A stretch of 64,000 nt of DNA from Sphaerulina vaccinii (GCA_022570795.1 JAKUDP010000002.1:434001-498000); one strand, 5' to 3'. Counted from the first letter of the stretch, positions 34,685 through 45,588 are shown. A program made the numbers and translations. The notes: generated by a model from the letters alone, not told the origin.

Positions 34685-35836
34685 ATGGCCATGGACTTCC
34701 TAGTCGGCTCCTTCACCCAACCCTCCCTCTACCTCTTCACCTTCGACCCAGCCACATCAACTCTCAAGCTCATTAAAGAACATCCGGCCATCGGCGGCCA
34801 CTCCTGGCTGTCCCTTTCAAAAGACAAGAAGACTCTCTACTGTACAGCGTGGACCGCGAAGCCATCAGTCGCAGCTTACAGCATAAAGTCTGGTGGCAGA
34901 CAAATCGACTACCTAAACGCTAAACACGTAAAATCCACCTCGGGCTACGTCTGCAACAATTCAACTCACATCTTCTCCGTTTCAGGCCCTTCAGGCGAAG
35001 TCTTTCGTAAAGAAGCAGATGGCTCTCTAGGTGATCTAGTCCAAGAACTAGATTTCGTCCAAAAGGAAACTCATAACCAATCCACCGCAAGAGGAAAAGT
35101 CGCACACGGAGACTTCGGCGGTTTACGACATGGAGCACATTCAGTCGACCTCTCACCAGATGGCAAAGCTTTATACATAGCCGATATAGGAAGAAACTGT
35201 ATCTGGACTTACAAGATTACTCACGAAAAGCGAGGAATCTCCGACCCTCCTCTACAGTTCGGAACCAAACATATCTCTCCTCGTTCCCACGACGGACCAC
35301 GCCACACCTACCCTCACCCTAACGGCAAAATCCTCTACTCCCTCCAAGAACACAGCAGTATGGTCGACGTCTTCTCCATCGCAGAAGATAGCGTGACCTT
35401 GCAACATCTTCAAGGATGTTCGGTCTTGCCTCCAGGAAAAGACTGTAAGAACTACTGGGCTGACGAAGTACGCTACTCCACTGGCCCAGACCCTCTCCAT
35501 CCGCGGCACTTATTCGCCTCAAATCGTGGCCTAGAGTCGTCAACAAAAGGCTACGTAGCAGCCTACTTACTGAAAGATGATGGAACGCTGGAGAGTGAGG
35601 AAGCAATAGACATCTGGGAGACACCGACGAGTGGCGGGATAGCGAATGCCATTGAGCCCGCGCCGTGGAAAGCAGAACATGGAGATATGGAACATCTCGC
35701 GTTGTGCGATAGCGAGGAAGGTTGGGTTTCGATTCTGTCGTTCGATGGGAAGAAGATACGAGAGGTGAGCAAGGTCAATCTAGGTAAGGCGGAAGACGGA
35801 AAGGTGGTTGGCGCTGCTACTCCGGTGTGGCTGTAG
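34685..35836 (+). CDS. Lactonase / 3-carboxy-cis,cis-muconate cyclase-like beta-propeller protein
   Basis: A single exon encoding 383 residues, starting MAMDFLVGSFTQPSLYLFTFDPATSTL. The repeating pattern of short blades (LVGSFTQPSLYLFTF, HSWLSLSKDKKTLYCTAW, GAHSVDLSPDGKALYIADIGRNCIWTY, RHTYPHPNGKILYSLQEHSSMVDVF, HLFASNRGLES) is that of the seven-bladed lactonase / carboxymuconate cyclase family. In Aspergillus relatives this enzyme lactonises 3-carboxymuconate in the protocatechuate branch of the beta-ketoadipate pathway, in the cytoplasm. Conserved His and Asp residues in the HGAHSVDLSPDG and SRSHDGPRHTYPHPNG segments sit at the central channel. Other family members have different lactone substrates, so the exact reaction is inferred. 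Confidence 0.83.
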   Translation: MAMDFLVGSFTQPSLYLFTFDPATSTLKLIKEHPAIGGHSWLSLSKDKKTLYCTAWTAKPSVAAYSIKSGGRQIDYLNAKHVKSTSGYVCNNSTHIFSVSGPSGEVFRKEADGSLGDLVQELDFVQKETHNQSTARGKVAHGDFGGLRHGAHSVDLSPDGKALYIADIGRNCIWTYKITHEKRGISDPPLQFGTKHISPRSHDGPRHTYPHPNGKILYSLQEHSSMVDVFSIAEDSVTLQHLQGCSVLPPGKDCKNYWADEVRYSTGPDPLHPRHLFASNRGLESSTKGYVAAYLLKDDGTLESEEAIDIWETPTSGGIANAIEPAPWKAEHGDMEHLALCDSEEGWVSILSFDGKKIREVSKVNLGKAEDGKVVGAATPVWL

Positions 35837-36217
35837 CTGAATTGGAGCTCAGGCGACACGTCTGGAATCTCATGACCTTAGGTGAATTGATATGAGGTTA
35901 TGTTATTGGAGTCAAGCAGGCTCTAGGATAGCTTGCACCTACGTATGAGCCTTGTAGACACTACTACACAAATGGTGCCTAAAAGCTCGTCTCAAGAAGA
36001 GCACACCTTCTGCCTCTGCCTCGTCGCTGTGGATTCTTCTCCTGTGTCATGGTTAGCATTGCTCAAGCACACTTGACAAAGTGTACGCTTACCAGCTGTC
36101 TTTGCTGCCGCTCCAGACCTTTCCTTGCAGCCATGGTGGCGTCGGCACTCGTCGTGGCGATTTGGGTGTCGATCGAGAAGCGGGAGCATGTGTACCTGCC
36201 GGCAATGGCGGCCACCC
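35837..36217. other. Convergent intergenic region
   Basis: 380 bp between the stop codons of the lactonase and nuclease genes. It contains only 3' flanking sequence. A minus-strand open frame across 35992-36546 is a shadow of the nuclease gene and has no recognisable domain. Confidence 0.4.
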
Positions 36218-37951
36218 CTAAAGTTCGACACCTCCAGCATCGTCGGAGCTGTCACCCGGCGGCTTCGCTTCGTCATTGTCCAGGAGACATACGCCTTCCT
36301 GAGTACCGAAGACACGTAGCTTATTGCCATACACCCGCCAGAAGTCGCTTCCGAACTTGGGCATACCATCTGGAATGGTGACATGTTCTTGCTCCAAGCG
36401 ATGCGTACGTTTTCTGGGATCTTTGTAGAAGGGATCGCTCTTCGACACAGGACCAACAGTCTCATCACCGCGTCCCTTCCACTTGGCACCAGGTATCGAA
36501 GGAGTGAAGCCCTCGGCCTCGGCGTTGAGTCCATTGTTCTGTTCATTGGTCGTATCTGTCACATCCTTATGTTCGTTCAGGTCGATCTTAACAACACCGT
36601 TCTGCACCTCGGAAGCACGTCTTTCCACGTCGATGTATTTGCCCTCGCGTTCCAGCTTCGCAGATAGCCTCACTGCCACCTGAGCTGTAAGATAGCTGTC
36701 GTAGCCAGCTTCGTGAAATGCTTGAACGTTGTTGTACTTTTGGTGCTGCGAGTCTGTCTCTTCTGGTGGAGTCTGAAGAGAACTGAGCTGCTCTGCAATA
36801 TCCTCAAGCGAAGACGCTGGGCTAATGTCACCACAGTTGTGCGTGCACATGTACTTCGTGTCGACGATGACAGGAAAGTGCTTGTGCAGCTTCTTCTGGA
36901 ACTCCTCGACCGAGTCAGGCAACGTGCCGATGAAGGTGCGGTAGATGTAGACAAGGTCGAGAAAGCAGTTGTGTCCTACCAGAATCCTCGGGTTGCCACG
37001 TAGAATTCCCTGAGCACGATTGAACTGTGCCTTGTAGTCGTCCAGGTCGACAAAGATCGGCTCGCCAGTCAAGGCATCTCTCGCGCACTCTCTCAGGTCG
37101 AGGCCTGATATGTTGCCACCCTGGAGAGCCTCCATGACCCAGCGGAAGCCCTTTTGTCGGTTGATCTGCTCCTCAACACGACGGTCGCGGTCGGCAGCAA
37201 TCCTGTCCTCGCGCTCTTTGTTAAAGCGCACGATCTGGATGGCACCGCGTTTGCTTATGGTCACGAATTCCGGATACTCTGCTCGAACAAGCTGGTGAAC
37301 CAATCTCTTCTCGAAGCGGGAAAGGTCCTCGGGCGTTTCGCCTTCCTTGAGATTCTTGCTGCGCTCTGGTACGATCACCAGATACTCTTGTGCATCAATG
37401 CTTCTGGACTCATTCCATGCATTGATCTCCGACTTGACCCGTTCCATGAAAGCCCTAGCTTCGAAATCTGTTGGCTTGATCTGAATGTCGGCCACTGAAC
37501 TCTTATCCTGTCTCTTGGCATACTTCTCGCGAGCACTCTTAGCTTCTGCGCGTGACAGGTATGGAACGCCCATGGCGAATGGTCTGTTCATGTCAAAGCC
37601 GACCGAGAGCAGGAACTCGGCGGCACCAGACTGGAAGGAGAAGACCCGCTCAATGTCAAGACCTTTCTCATTGATGACTGGTGAAAGGTCGAAGTTGTAG
37701 GGCCGCAGAATGTACTTGTCATTCATAATGTCTTGCTCGACACATGTAAGGCCAATCTGCAAGATCTGGTAGCGCTCCGCGGCATCTTTGACTTCTAGAT
37801 ATCGCTGCTGTAAGGTAGGCTTGCCCTCACCCCAGGAGACCTTTGAGGGCACGCCGGAAAGCTCAAGATCGATGGCGACGAAATGTGACTTGCTGATGTC
37901 GGTGAAAATGTCCACCAGTAAAGGGTAGAAAGAGACCTTGTCGACGTCCAT
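36218..37951 (-). CDS. CAF1-family ribonuclease, PARN-like poly(A) nuclease
   Basis: A single frame of 577 residues from ATG at 37951 (MDVDKVSFYPLLVDIFTD). The DEDDh nuclease motifs are in place: FVAIDLELSG (D28, E30), GHNCFLDLVYIYRTFIG with the third Asp, and FHEAGYDSYLTAQV carrying the His and last Asp. The start and first motif line up residue for residue with the PARN N-terminus. A nucleic-acid-binding R3H-like insertion is expected between motifs (about residues 150-230). PARN-like enzymes deadenylate or trim RNA 3' ends. The frame stays open for 114 codons upstream of the ATG but contains no other ATG there (a GTG at 38293), so that part is either spliced to an unseen first exon or is untranslated leader. 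It ends with an acidic tail. Confidence 0.85.
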   Translation of the reverse strand: MDVDKVSFYPLLVDIFTDISKSHFVAIDLELSGVPSKVSWGEGKPTLQQRYLEVKDAAERYQILQIGLTCVEQDIMNDKYILRPYNFDLSPVINEKGLDIERVFSFQSGAAEFLLSVGFDMNRPFAMGVPYLSRAEAKSAREKYAKRQDKSSVADIQIKPTDFEARAFMERVKSEINAWNESRSIDAQEYLVIVPERSKNLKEGETPEDLSRFEKRLVHQLVRAEYPEFVTISKRGAIQIVRFNKEREDRIAADRDRRVEEQINRQKGFRWVMEALQGGNISGLDLRECARDALTGEPIFVDLDDYKAQFNRAQGILRGNPRILVGHNCFLDLVYIYRTFIGTLPDSVEEFQKKLHKHFPVIVDTKYMCTHNCGDISPASSLEDIAEQLSSLQTPPEETDSQHQKYNNVQAFHEAGYDSYLTAQVAVRLSAKLEREGKYIDVERRASEVQNGVVKIDLNEHKDVTDTTNEQNNGLNAEAEGFTPSIPGAKWKGRGDETVGPVSKSDPFYKDPRKRTHRLEQEHVTIPDGMPKFGSDFWRVYGNKLRVFGTQEGVCLLDNDEAKPPGDSSDDAGGVEL

Positions 37952-38558
37952 CTTCGTGTCGAAATGTTTGGGTGTAGTAATGTCGGTTGTCAGTTTCTGC
38001 TCATTGTTTGTAGCAAAGAGAGGTCGAATGAACTTGAGGAAGAAGTTGTGGAGAGGGTGGACGATGCCAAATTGAAAAAGTAGCGAAGTGGCAGTCGCAG
38101 TCGCAATTGCTCCTGCTGGTCCTGTTGTCCGCGGCTTCTTCACCTCGTGTGATGCAGTCTTAGATGCAGAACGATGAAGCCAGCAAACCTGCCCGTGATG
38201 ATGCACAATATGTGCGTGTTTGAAGTATGTACGCGCTGTGCATACGCGCCTGCAAGACGACACACCAGTCAGTCTGCGAACCAAGTAAGCCACGACTGAT
38301 CACTTCGAGCTGGTAAAGACTGTCTGGTCAATGTGAAAGTGATGACGGTCGTGATGAGGAAGCGGAGTCAAACGCTGGCGGCGACGGCGATGTTTCACAA
38401 ACGGTGAACGACCAAGACGCGCATTCACGTGCAAGATTCGCTCCGAGGCTCTCCATCAAGCTCACGGCCATCGGCGACCAACCTCTCTTTCACTCTCTCA
38501 TTTCACTCACGCCAATGCGCCATCTTTCACTTGCTTCCTGTACACAGTGCAGGCTGCG
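37952..38558. promoter_or_regulatory. Divergent promoter region, PARN-like nuclease and PEX26
   Basis: About 600 bp between the two start codons. The minus-strand frame of the nuclease stays open through 38293 with a basic, Arg-rich N-terminal look, which leaves room for an alternative upstream exon. A pyrimidine-rich stretch with TTTCAC repeats lies near 38485-38530, upstream of PEX26. Confidence 0.4.
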
Positions 38559-39902
38559 ATGGCGTCTACAGGGACAGTCACATATCAAGATGCATTGAAC
38601 TCGCAGTATCTTTCAAGCTCCATCTCGAGTCTCTCACGGTCACGCTCCACGAACTCACTCATTGTCCGGACGTACAAGCAGGCGACCCAGCTGTATCTTA
38701 CAAAACGGTTCAAGGAAGCTCTCGAGACGCTTGAGCCTATCGTCTCTTCACAGCAGTCCGCTGATGGCGCAGCGCTTGACGCGAATACAGATGGGGAGAG
38801 CTCTAATGGTGGACCTGCGCCTGTCGCGCAGAGCTCAAAGGGCACCCGGACGAAAGTCTGGGTCTTCTATCTGAGCTTGCTTCACGCTATCATTGACCTT
38901 GGCGCAGAAGAGGGCAAGAACCAGTTCGGATCTACCAAGTGGAGGCAACTGGCCGCCAAAGCAAGGGAGGGCTCGGTGTGGGATGAGATCGTTCGATTGG
39001 GCTATGGCGGGAATGAAGGGGATGTAGACCCAGACGTGGTCGTCAATCTGGCCACTCTGCTTCTTGGACATATGCAACATCAGACACTCAATCAGCAGCG
39101 ACTGGAAGCATACCTGTCTGCCTCCGCCGATGCGGCTCAACTGGCATACCTGAACGAGGGAATAGCTACACCCATGTCCAATGGCACGTCATCTCCCAAG
39201 GAATTGACCACACGATTGAAGATCCTGGAGCTGTATACTCTGCACGTGCTGCCTGCAAACGATGAGTGGGACTACGCGCAGCAGTTCATCGAGATGAACG
39301 ACATGTTAGACGAGGAACGACGCGAAGCTTTCTTGCACGCGCTTGCGAGTCTGAAGGATGAGAAGGATGGTACAGCGCAACGAGAGCGAGAATTAGAAGA
39401 GCTGCGGGATCGCGAGTTGGAGGAACAACGAGTAGCCGAAGAAGCAAAGCGCAAAGAGCAAGAACGACGTGAAGAAGAGCGAAAGAGAGCTGCTGAGCTT
39501 GAGAAACAACGTGTAATCACACCGGCTCTATCGTCTTCGCAGCCGCAGCCAACTAATGGACACATCAAGACTGGCAGTGCTGCAGCAGGTCAACAAAGAC
39601 CTTCGTCACAATCAACATCGAAGCCGCACAGCAAACCTCAGAAGAAGGCTCGCGCTCCGCCACCGAACTTATACACTCGCGCAACATCGGTGTTCTCCAA
39701 TCTTCAACAAATCGTAACCGATGCCGGTCGAGGTATGACGGGCAATAGCATGGGATTGTTTCGTCTGCTCATGTTCCTGGTCGCATTCCTTCTGGTCATG
39801 GCCCGAAGAGATCTACGAATGAAACTGAAACGTGGAATTGAGGACAGCTGGATGAAGGTGAAGCAGACAGTCGGTATGGGTACTAAAGTGTCTTATATCT
39901 AG
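38559..39902 (+). CDS. PEX26: Peroxin 26 (tail-anchored recruiter of Pex1/Pex6)
   Basis: A single exon of 447 residues starting MASTGTVTYQDALNSQYLSSS. The N-terminal helical domain has the fungal Pex26 pattern: SSSISSLSRSRS, TYKQATQLYLTKRFKEALETLEPI, KVWVFYLSLLHAIIDLG, VNLATLLLGHMQHQTLNQQRLEAYL, LKILELYTLHVLP. A long charged coiled coil follows (about residues 270-325, RERELEELRDRELEEQ), then a Pro/Ser linker. One C-terminal membrane segment (LFRLLMFLVAFLLVMA) and a conserved end VGMGTKVSYI mark the tail anchor. Pex26 sits in the peroxisomal membrane and docks the AAA ATPases Pex1 and Pex6, which recycle the import receptor Pex5. The family call rests on the N-terminal and C-terminal blocks together. 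Confidence 0.85.
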   Translation: MASTGTVTYQDALNSQYLSSSISSLSRSRSTNSLIVRTYKQATQLYLTKRFKEALETLEPIVSSQQSADGAALDANTDGESSNGGPAPVAQSSKGTRTKVWVFYLSLLHAIIDLGAEEGKNQFGSTKWRQLAAKAREGSVWDEIVRLGYGGNEGDVDPDVVVNLATLLLGHMQHQTLNQQRLEAYLSASADAAQLAYLNEGIATPMSNGTSSPKELTTRLKILELYTLHVLPANDEWDYAQQFIEMNDMLDEERREAFLHALASLKDEKDGTAQRERELEELRDRELEEQRVAEEAKRKEQERREEERKRAAELEKQRVITPALSSSQPQPTNGHIKTGSAAAGQQRPSSQSTSKPHSKPQKKARAPPPNLYTRATSVFSNLQQIVTDAGRGMTGNSMGLFRLLMFLVAFLLVMARRDLRMKLKRGIEDSWMKVKQTVGMGTKVSYI

Positions 39903-42744
39903 TCAGTACCATCGCGCATATCCATATTCACAATATTGATGTTCGGATTATACCGAAGTGGACCTCACACTTTCGGCTAGAAGTGCGGACCAACTCCAAG
40001 TGATGACTTCACCTGGCAGAACTGGCAGAATAACAAGTTTGAAATCTACGTCCTTCCTCTTTCACATGCTTTCTGCATCCTTCGCGGCTCGCCTCAGGAA
40101 AGGTACGTCGGTGGAGTACTGTCCGAAGTCTTCCTCATGCGCACATGTTCGGACGATCTCAAGGCTCCGATGAGGCTCAGATCTACATACTTGTTATTAC
40201 AACCTGAATGAAGCCCATACGATGCGATGGTCTACACTTAGTTCTGTACGGCATACCAGAACGGCAAGTCTGCTTCTTATTGCGCGTCTTCTCGGGAGTC
40301 TAAACAAGAGAGCCAGTCACAAGATCAAGAATGCGCCGGTGAGCTCTCTCTTTTCCAATCCCGTGGAGCGAGTGGTGACTGTGGCTTGCCCCACGATGCA
40401 GATGCCCGGGCAGAATGAGAGAGCGCCCAATAGTTGATGAGTGATCAGAAACACTCGTGGGTTTGAACCTCAGCCGTGTTGTGCTTCACCGACTGACTGT
40501 GGACGACCACCATATGCAAGTTTATGCAAAGGCACGCGGAATCGAGGGCAGACTGATGGCTGGACTTAGGATACACATATCCGCATGATAGCGACATCAA
40601 CATCACCGTCCATTCACCATCCAAGACATGATATGGTCGCAAGGCTGAAGAGTCATGAAGCGATCGAAGCTTTCCGCTACACGTTCATGTGCGTAGTGAA
40701 CACTCTTGCTGCGCCCCCAAGAACTTGGTCGACGCGTGCCGATCCACGGATTGAGCTCCGAACTGCCCTCCTTCTTCACACTAGCATAAGTGGCGGTTCT
40801 TGCTGCGGGCAGCAGGGTCTTATCGACACATCATCGCTTTGCATCAGATCGCAAGCCTCCCCACCATGACTGTGAAGATATGCCGAAGTGCTTCGCCTAC
40901 CTCACTCATTGTACGCAAGCGAGTCCGCGCGCAGCGACCAAGTGGCCAGACTGTTAGCGAGCATTGCACACTTCAATGCAACGACCTGTGGTTTGCTATC
41001 TTTGTGCAGCACTCGCTTAGCTTTCTGACAAGGCTCCGGAGATCGCTCCAGAACAATTTGTCAGAGCTCCGTGGTTACAGTTCAGAGCAATCTGTATCTC
41101 TGTATGCATGCAGTGCCAGCAGGGCGTTTCATGCAGCCTTGCCGTGGTTCACCATGTTCGTGATATTGTAACGAACATCAACCGCGCCCACTGGTGATAG
41201 GAACCAGATACATTGTGTCAAGAGTCGAGATCGGTACCAAGCTTCTTGTCTGTCGAACAGAGACAACGCGTGGCAATGGAGATGAGCCTAGCAGAAAAAG
41301 ATAAAGCCACGGAATAGCAGACGGCCCGTTAGCTGGGAATTCCGTGAAGACTCCTCCCGCATCTGAGCTCGAGTGGAGAGATCGTGAGATCTGCAAGCCA
41401 TGGCACTCTTCAAGTCACATCACTGGCCACTTCTGAGACCTGCATGCTTCAGCTGACCGAGCTGCGTCATACCTCTGGAGCTTGCTCCGAAGGACCTGCT
41501 CCAAGAACTCAATGTTGCTGCAATCGTGGCGACGGTGACCATCGCTTGTCACAGCTGCAGCTCTAAATCTACTATTGTGCGACCTATGCTTGTCACATCC
41601 GACGATGAACCAGTCAGGGCTGTTTGCATGTGCCTGCAGCACAACAACCAGACCAGTTGCCCGGCACCTCTCAGTGAAGCGACGGTCCAGGCCCTGCCTC
41701 TCACTGCCACGACTGGGGGTCAAGCAATCGACTAGAGCCCGATTGTCAACTGCACACCTGTTGTACTGTACTCACACAGGAGTAGAGTAGAACCATGGAC
41801 CCCACTCCTTGTCAACTATCTTTCACCCTGCGGGACGGCACAGCCTCCGACCAAGTTACATCTGTCCAAAGTTACCATGTGTCGATAAGTGCCAAAGCAT
41901 AGTGCCTAAAATATAAGACGGCTCAGTAGTTTAGCTCAATGCAAGCCAGAGTGTGGGTACCGAGGCCATGTGGATATCAAAGCTATCCACTCACCCGGAT
42001 CCAGAATCCGATGCCCTTCAGCACGATCGAACAGGATAGTTGCAGCACCGCCCAGTCCTTCTGCAGTCCTGCAGTGCTGCAGTTCTCACTGCATCTCTAC
42101 AACACAGTTGTACGAACTCCCGGGTCTGAGTACGGATCACTCGGAATGCCGCTTTACGTCCCGTCGACACCGTGCTCATCATCATCATCATCAATTGTTA
42201 CCCAAGAAATCTCAGCTCGCATACGTACGTTGTAATCAATCTGCAACACCAACATGCATGGCGAACGACTGCCAACCAACAACGACACTTTACAGAAAGC
42301 GCGCTATCAAACGTCTCGGCGTCGTTCATCGCATCGAGAACAAGGTGAAATTTGCAAAGAAGCGTCGTGAGGCGGACTTCCTTAGCCGCAGCCTAGTCAC
42401 AAATCTGATCAGGTTCCACTGAGACTCGGCCAAGGCTCCGAAATACTCTCGATACACGATCCCGATTCGTGTGGAGCTGGAAGAATCTCCGTGCAGTGCT
42501 ACTGGGGTACACATGCTGAGCTGTCACTACTGTGTGCAGAATCCCGTTCCAGTTGCCTTGATCGTGCTTCTACTCTCTTGAAGATAACAAGCAGTTGAGA
42601 AAAACGATCCAGATATACAATCTTCTCTGCTTCGCCTTTACATCTTTCTTTGCGCCGAGGACATTTATAACTACTACTACGTGTGGTGTGACGAGGATTT
42701 ACCGCCAACTCCCCGACACAGAAACAAGCAACAAGCCAGCAGAC
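39903..42744. other. Gene-poor gap, nothing recognised
   Basis: 2.8 kb with only short overlapping frames on both strands, none with a known domain or convincing splice pattern. Base composition is normal, so it is not part of the RIP island. A short (CAT)n run lies at about 42177-42192, and a purine/pyrimidine-neutral stretch precedes the SANT gene. It may hold an unrecognised non-coding transcript or diverged gene remnants. I cannot support any specific feature. Confidence 0.4.
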
Positions 42745-43452
42745 ATGGCAGACATGGCAGACATGGCTACCAGGCGATCTTATGAGCGTTCATCGGGCAA
42801 GATACCTTTGAGTGTAATCCTGAATGAGGTCGAGCCCGAGTCATCTCTGGCTGGACGCACAGCAGGGCCAGCTGCAGGCGCTGGTGGTGGTAATGGTGGT
42901 GGTGGTGGTGGTGGTAATGACTATACAATGCATCATCAGCAAGCAAGAAGCCACGGGAGTTCGCCCACCAGTTCACTCGGCTCACCACCACCGCACTACC
43001 ACTCTGGCTCCATCACGCAATCACCAACGTTCCATCGAGACCCCTTCGGCGCATTCTCTAGAGACAAGCCATCTTCTTCGTCTTCTTCTGCTGCTACCGG
43101 TGGTGTTGAGCTCCAGAGAGGCTGGTCGGACAGCAGCATGACCGATAGGAGACCAAGAGCACCACGACCTTCGTACAGTGATGAGCAGAAGTTCTTCATC
43201 ATGTATGCTCGCATCATTCGCGACAACACCTGGCCTGAGATCGAGGACAGATTCGAGAAGCTGTTCGGCACGAGGACAAAGGGTGGTCTGACTTCTGTTT
43301 ACTATCGTATACGAAGGGAGTGGGGTCTGATGGAAGTGCTGAAGAGTGGACCCGGGTCCTACGCGGCGGATTGTAGGGAGATTGAGCAGAGGGCGATGAA
43401 CTTCTCGAGGGAATTCCTATCGCAAATTGGGTACCTGCCGTCTGTCCATTGA
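42745..43452 (+). CDS. SANT/Myb-like DNA-binding protein
   Basis: A single exon of 235 residues starting MADMADMATRRSYERSSGK. The open frame extends upstream to 42595 but has no ATG there. The N-terminal half is low-complexity: a glycine run (about residues 50-60) from GGT repeats, then Ser/Pro-rich sequence. The C-terminal 90 residues hold one helix-turn-helix of SANT/Myb type: YSDEQKFFIMYARIIRDNTWPEIEDRFEKLF, then TKGGLTSVYYRIRREWGL. The W spacing and the Y-Y-R-I-R-R-x-W recognition helix resemble small fungal Myb-like proteins that regulate development. No specific orthologue is recognised. The ADMADMADMA repeat at the start leaves the exact initiator among three methionines unclear. Confidence 0.7.
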   Translation: MADMADMATRRSYERSSGKIPLSVILNEVEPESSLAGRTAGPAAGAGGGNGGGGGGGNDYTMHHQQARSHGSSPTSSLGSPPPHYHSGSITQSPTFHRDPFGAFSRDKPSSSSSSAATGGVELQRGWSDSSMTDRRPRAPRPSYSDEQKFFIMYARIIRDNTWPEIEDRFEKLFGTRTKGGLTSVYYRIRREWGLMEVLKSGPGSYAADCREIEQRAMNFSREFLSQIGYLPSVH

Positions 43453-44325
43453 AGTAATGCGATGTGATCACCGAAGTGCACCCTTCTTGTCCCACGATGG
43501 ACAAGACAAGACTCGAGGAACGTCAGCGCGTGTCACTTATACGTGACATAACCGCGCACGAATACAGTTCTGTTCTCCATACGAACAGAATCTGATCTAG
43601 CGGCGAGGATGGACATTGTATCGTGTCGAGACTAGCACGACTCGCTTCACAATGCGACGGTCGGCGGCGATCTATGACGATGCTTCATGGTGGCCGATGT
43701 TCACTGGGCGAGCACCAGGAATGATGATTTGAATGAAGGAAATGAAGCTTAGCGTGCCGCAATGGCCAGGAATCGTTAAGAGACATAGTGTATACCCCAT
43801 TGATGACAGTAACGGCCATGATACCAGTAGACTACTGCAAAGACTGAAGCCGCGCTCCTGTCGTACATCTTTCATCGGAACCGTTGTGCCTCCTCATCGC
43901 TGACTGAGCACCGAGCGCTCGACCTGCTGAGTGCTGTATGCTGTATGCTGTCCGTGGGGTCAAGCTGAGCGGGGCGGCGTTGGGCCCCGATCTGGGGCGC
44001 ATCTTCCAGATGTCGCGGTGATCGTTACGACACGGGTCTGCTGCGCTGTTCAGATCAACCTGGTCGCTCCACCTAATGCTTATCTGCCGATATGCAACTG
44101 CCGCCCAAAGTAGGCAGCTTGGCAACAACCAACAGGTCAAAGCTGCGCATAAGGCGCATCGCTGTAATTTCCTCATCTGAATGTTCATTACCACTTGCTT
44201 CGCGGAGCCATAGTTTTCGAAAAGCGCGTTTGTGGCGCTCGTGCCAAATAGCCCCGTGGCGTACTGTTGGTGTGGTCGCTTCGTTTGTTAATCCATCTGC
44301 GCCCGTGCTGACCTGCGCGCTGAGC
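43453..44325. other. Convergent intergenic region, no recognised gene
   Basis: About 870 bp between the SANT-like gene and the Iwr1 gene. Only short frames without domains are present. A CTGTATG direct repeat occurs near 43930-43950. I see no RNA gene. Confidence 0.4.
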
Positions 44326-45588
44326 TCAATCGTCCTCATCAGCATCCGCATTCACGGCGCCAGTGCCCTCCAGGTACTCAGCGAAACGTTTCGAGGGCTT
44401 CTTCCTCAGCCAAGGATTCATCTGCCGCTCGTACTCATCTTCACTGAAGGTATGTTCGTCATACTCTTCATCGTCCGAGCCACCAGCACGATATCCATAC
44501 GCGTTGTGGCCGAATTCATCGTCTGAAGCGACCTCATCGTCCGGATAGTCTGCGCCATACCAATCCTCGGCGTTTTCGTCGTCTTCATCACTCGGCTCCT
44601 CTTCGCTCAACTCGTCGTCCATGTACGTCTCCCAATGGGCCTGGTCTTCCTCGGTGATGATGAGATATCCCACATTGCCCAAATCGTCCTGGGCATCGAT
44701 TTGCGCAGCACCAGATGTGGTGGCGAGAACGTATGTGTCGTACACATAGTCGCCTTCATCATCCATACTGGCATCATCGTTCTGCGGAGATCTGGACAGA
44801 GCAGATGACTCTGCCACGCGCTGCTGGTGAATCGCACGACTGCGTTGACCGGACAACTTTGGCATCGACGTGAGTTTTGGCTTGTTTTGTGTCTGGCTGA
44901 TCTGTGCGGGGCCAGAGGCTTCCTTGTTCGCCTCTTCTACAGCAAATTGGTGTAGAGAGTTTGCCATTGCCTGCATTTTTGACTCGTCATTGTCGCTCGT
45001 GGGTGTGGAAGAGGAAGCTGAATTGCCGTTCGTCCTGACTGCTGGCTGTCTGCCAGGTCGTTTCAAAGGCCGATCAGCGACTTCTGCTGGCAGTTGCTGT
45101 GGGAGTCGAATGCTGGTAGACCGCTGTCGACCAGCTTTCTCGACGATGGCTTTCGAGTCACTCCTGTTCATATCCCGCTTGACTCGTTTCTCTGAGAAGG
45201 TGGCGATATTACGGTCTTTGCCCGCTTTGCCTTTGCGCTTCCCAACTCGAGGCTCAGGTGTACCCACACGCTTGAGATGGAATGTTCGTCTCTCCTTTGC
45301 GACTGAGCTCTGGCTGACTCCATTGCCTGAGATGTTGCGAGACAGCTTGCCTCGCTGATGTCCACTGCGCTTTTCTACATCCTCCGCACTGAATAGACTA
45401 GGTGTCTTCGGCGCGCGCTTCTCCCCTTCTTTTGTCTCTACCACTGGCTCCGCATCCTCGCCCTTGCCTTTCAGCACATAGTGGAAATCAGTCCGCCGTC
45501 TCTTGCCCTCGCTTTCGACGACCAAAGCCGTTGGCGCTTCTTCGCCGCGTTTTCGCTTGATTGCGATGAAATGCGGTCCTGTCGACAT
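44326..45588 (-). CDS. IWR1: Iwr1-type RNA polymerase II nuclear import factor
   Basis: A single exon of 420 residues, starting MSTGPHFIAIKRKRGEEAPTALVVE. The N-terminal KRKRGEEAPTAL matches the conserved basic start that carries the nuclear localisation signal. The conserved Iwr1 block is at residues about 280-375: YVYDTYVLA, VGYLIITEEDQAHWETY, then an acidic stretch ending NAEDWYGADYPDDEV, D-D-E-F-G and YGYR. The middle is Lys/Arg-rich and poorly conserved. Iwr1 binds assembled RNA polymerase II between its two large subunits in the cytoplasm and directs its import with importin-alpha. Length and layout suit fungal orthologues. Confidence 0.88.
   Translation of the reverse strand: MSTGPHFIAIKRKRGEEAPTALVVESEGKRRRTDFHYVLKGKGEDAEPVVETKEGEKRAPKTPSLFSAEDVEKRSGHQRGKLSRNISGNGVSQSSVAKERRTFHLKRVGTPEPRVGKRKGKAGKDRNIATFSEKRVKRDMNRSDSKAIVEKAGRQRSTSIRLPQQLPAEVADRPLKRPGRQPAVRTNGNSASSSTPTSDNDESKMQAMANSLHQFAVEEANKEASGPAQISQTQNKPKLTSMPKLSGQRSRAIHQQRVAESSALSRSPQNDDASMDDEGDYVYDTYVLATTSGAAQIDAQDDLGNVGYLIITEEDQAHWETYMDDELSEEEPSDEDDENAEDWYGADYPDDEVASDDEFGHNAYGYRAGGSDDEEYDEHTFSEDEYERQMNPWLRKKPSKRFAEYLEGTGAVNADADEDD

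Noticed and set aside
42595..42744. Extension of the SANT-like protein to 42595
   Set aside because: The frame is open but starts at TTG, and the first ATG is at 42745. The extra sequence looks like leader.
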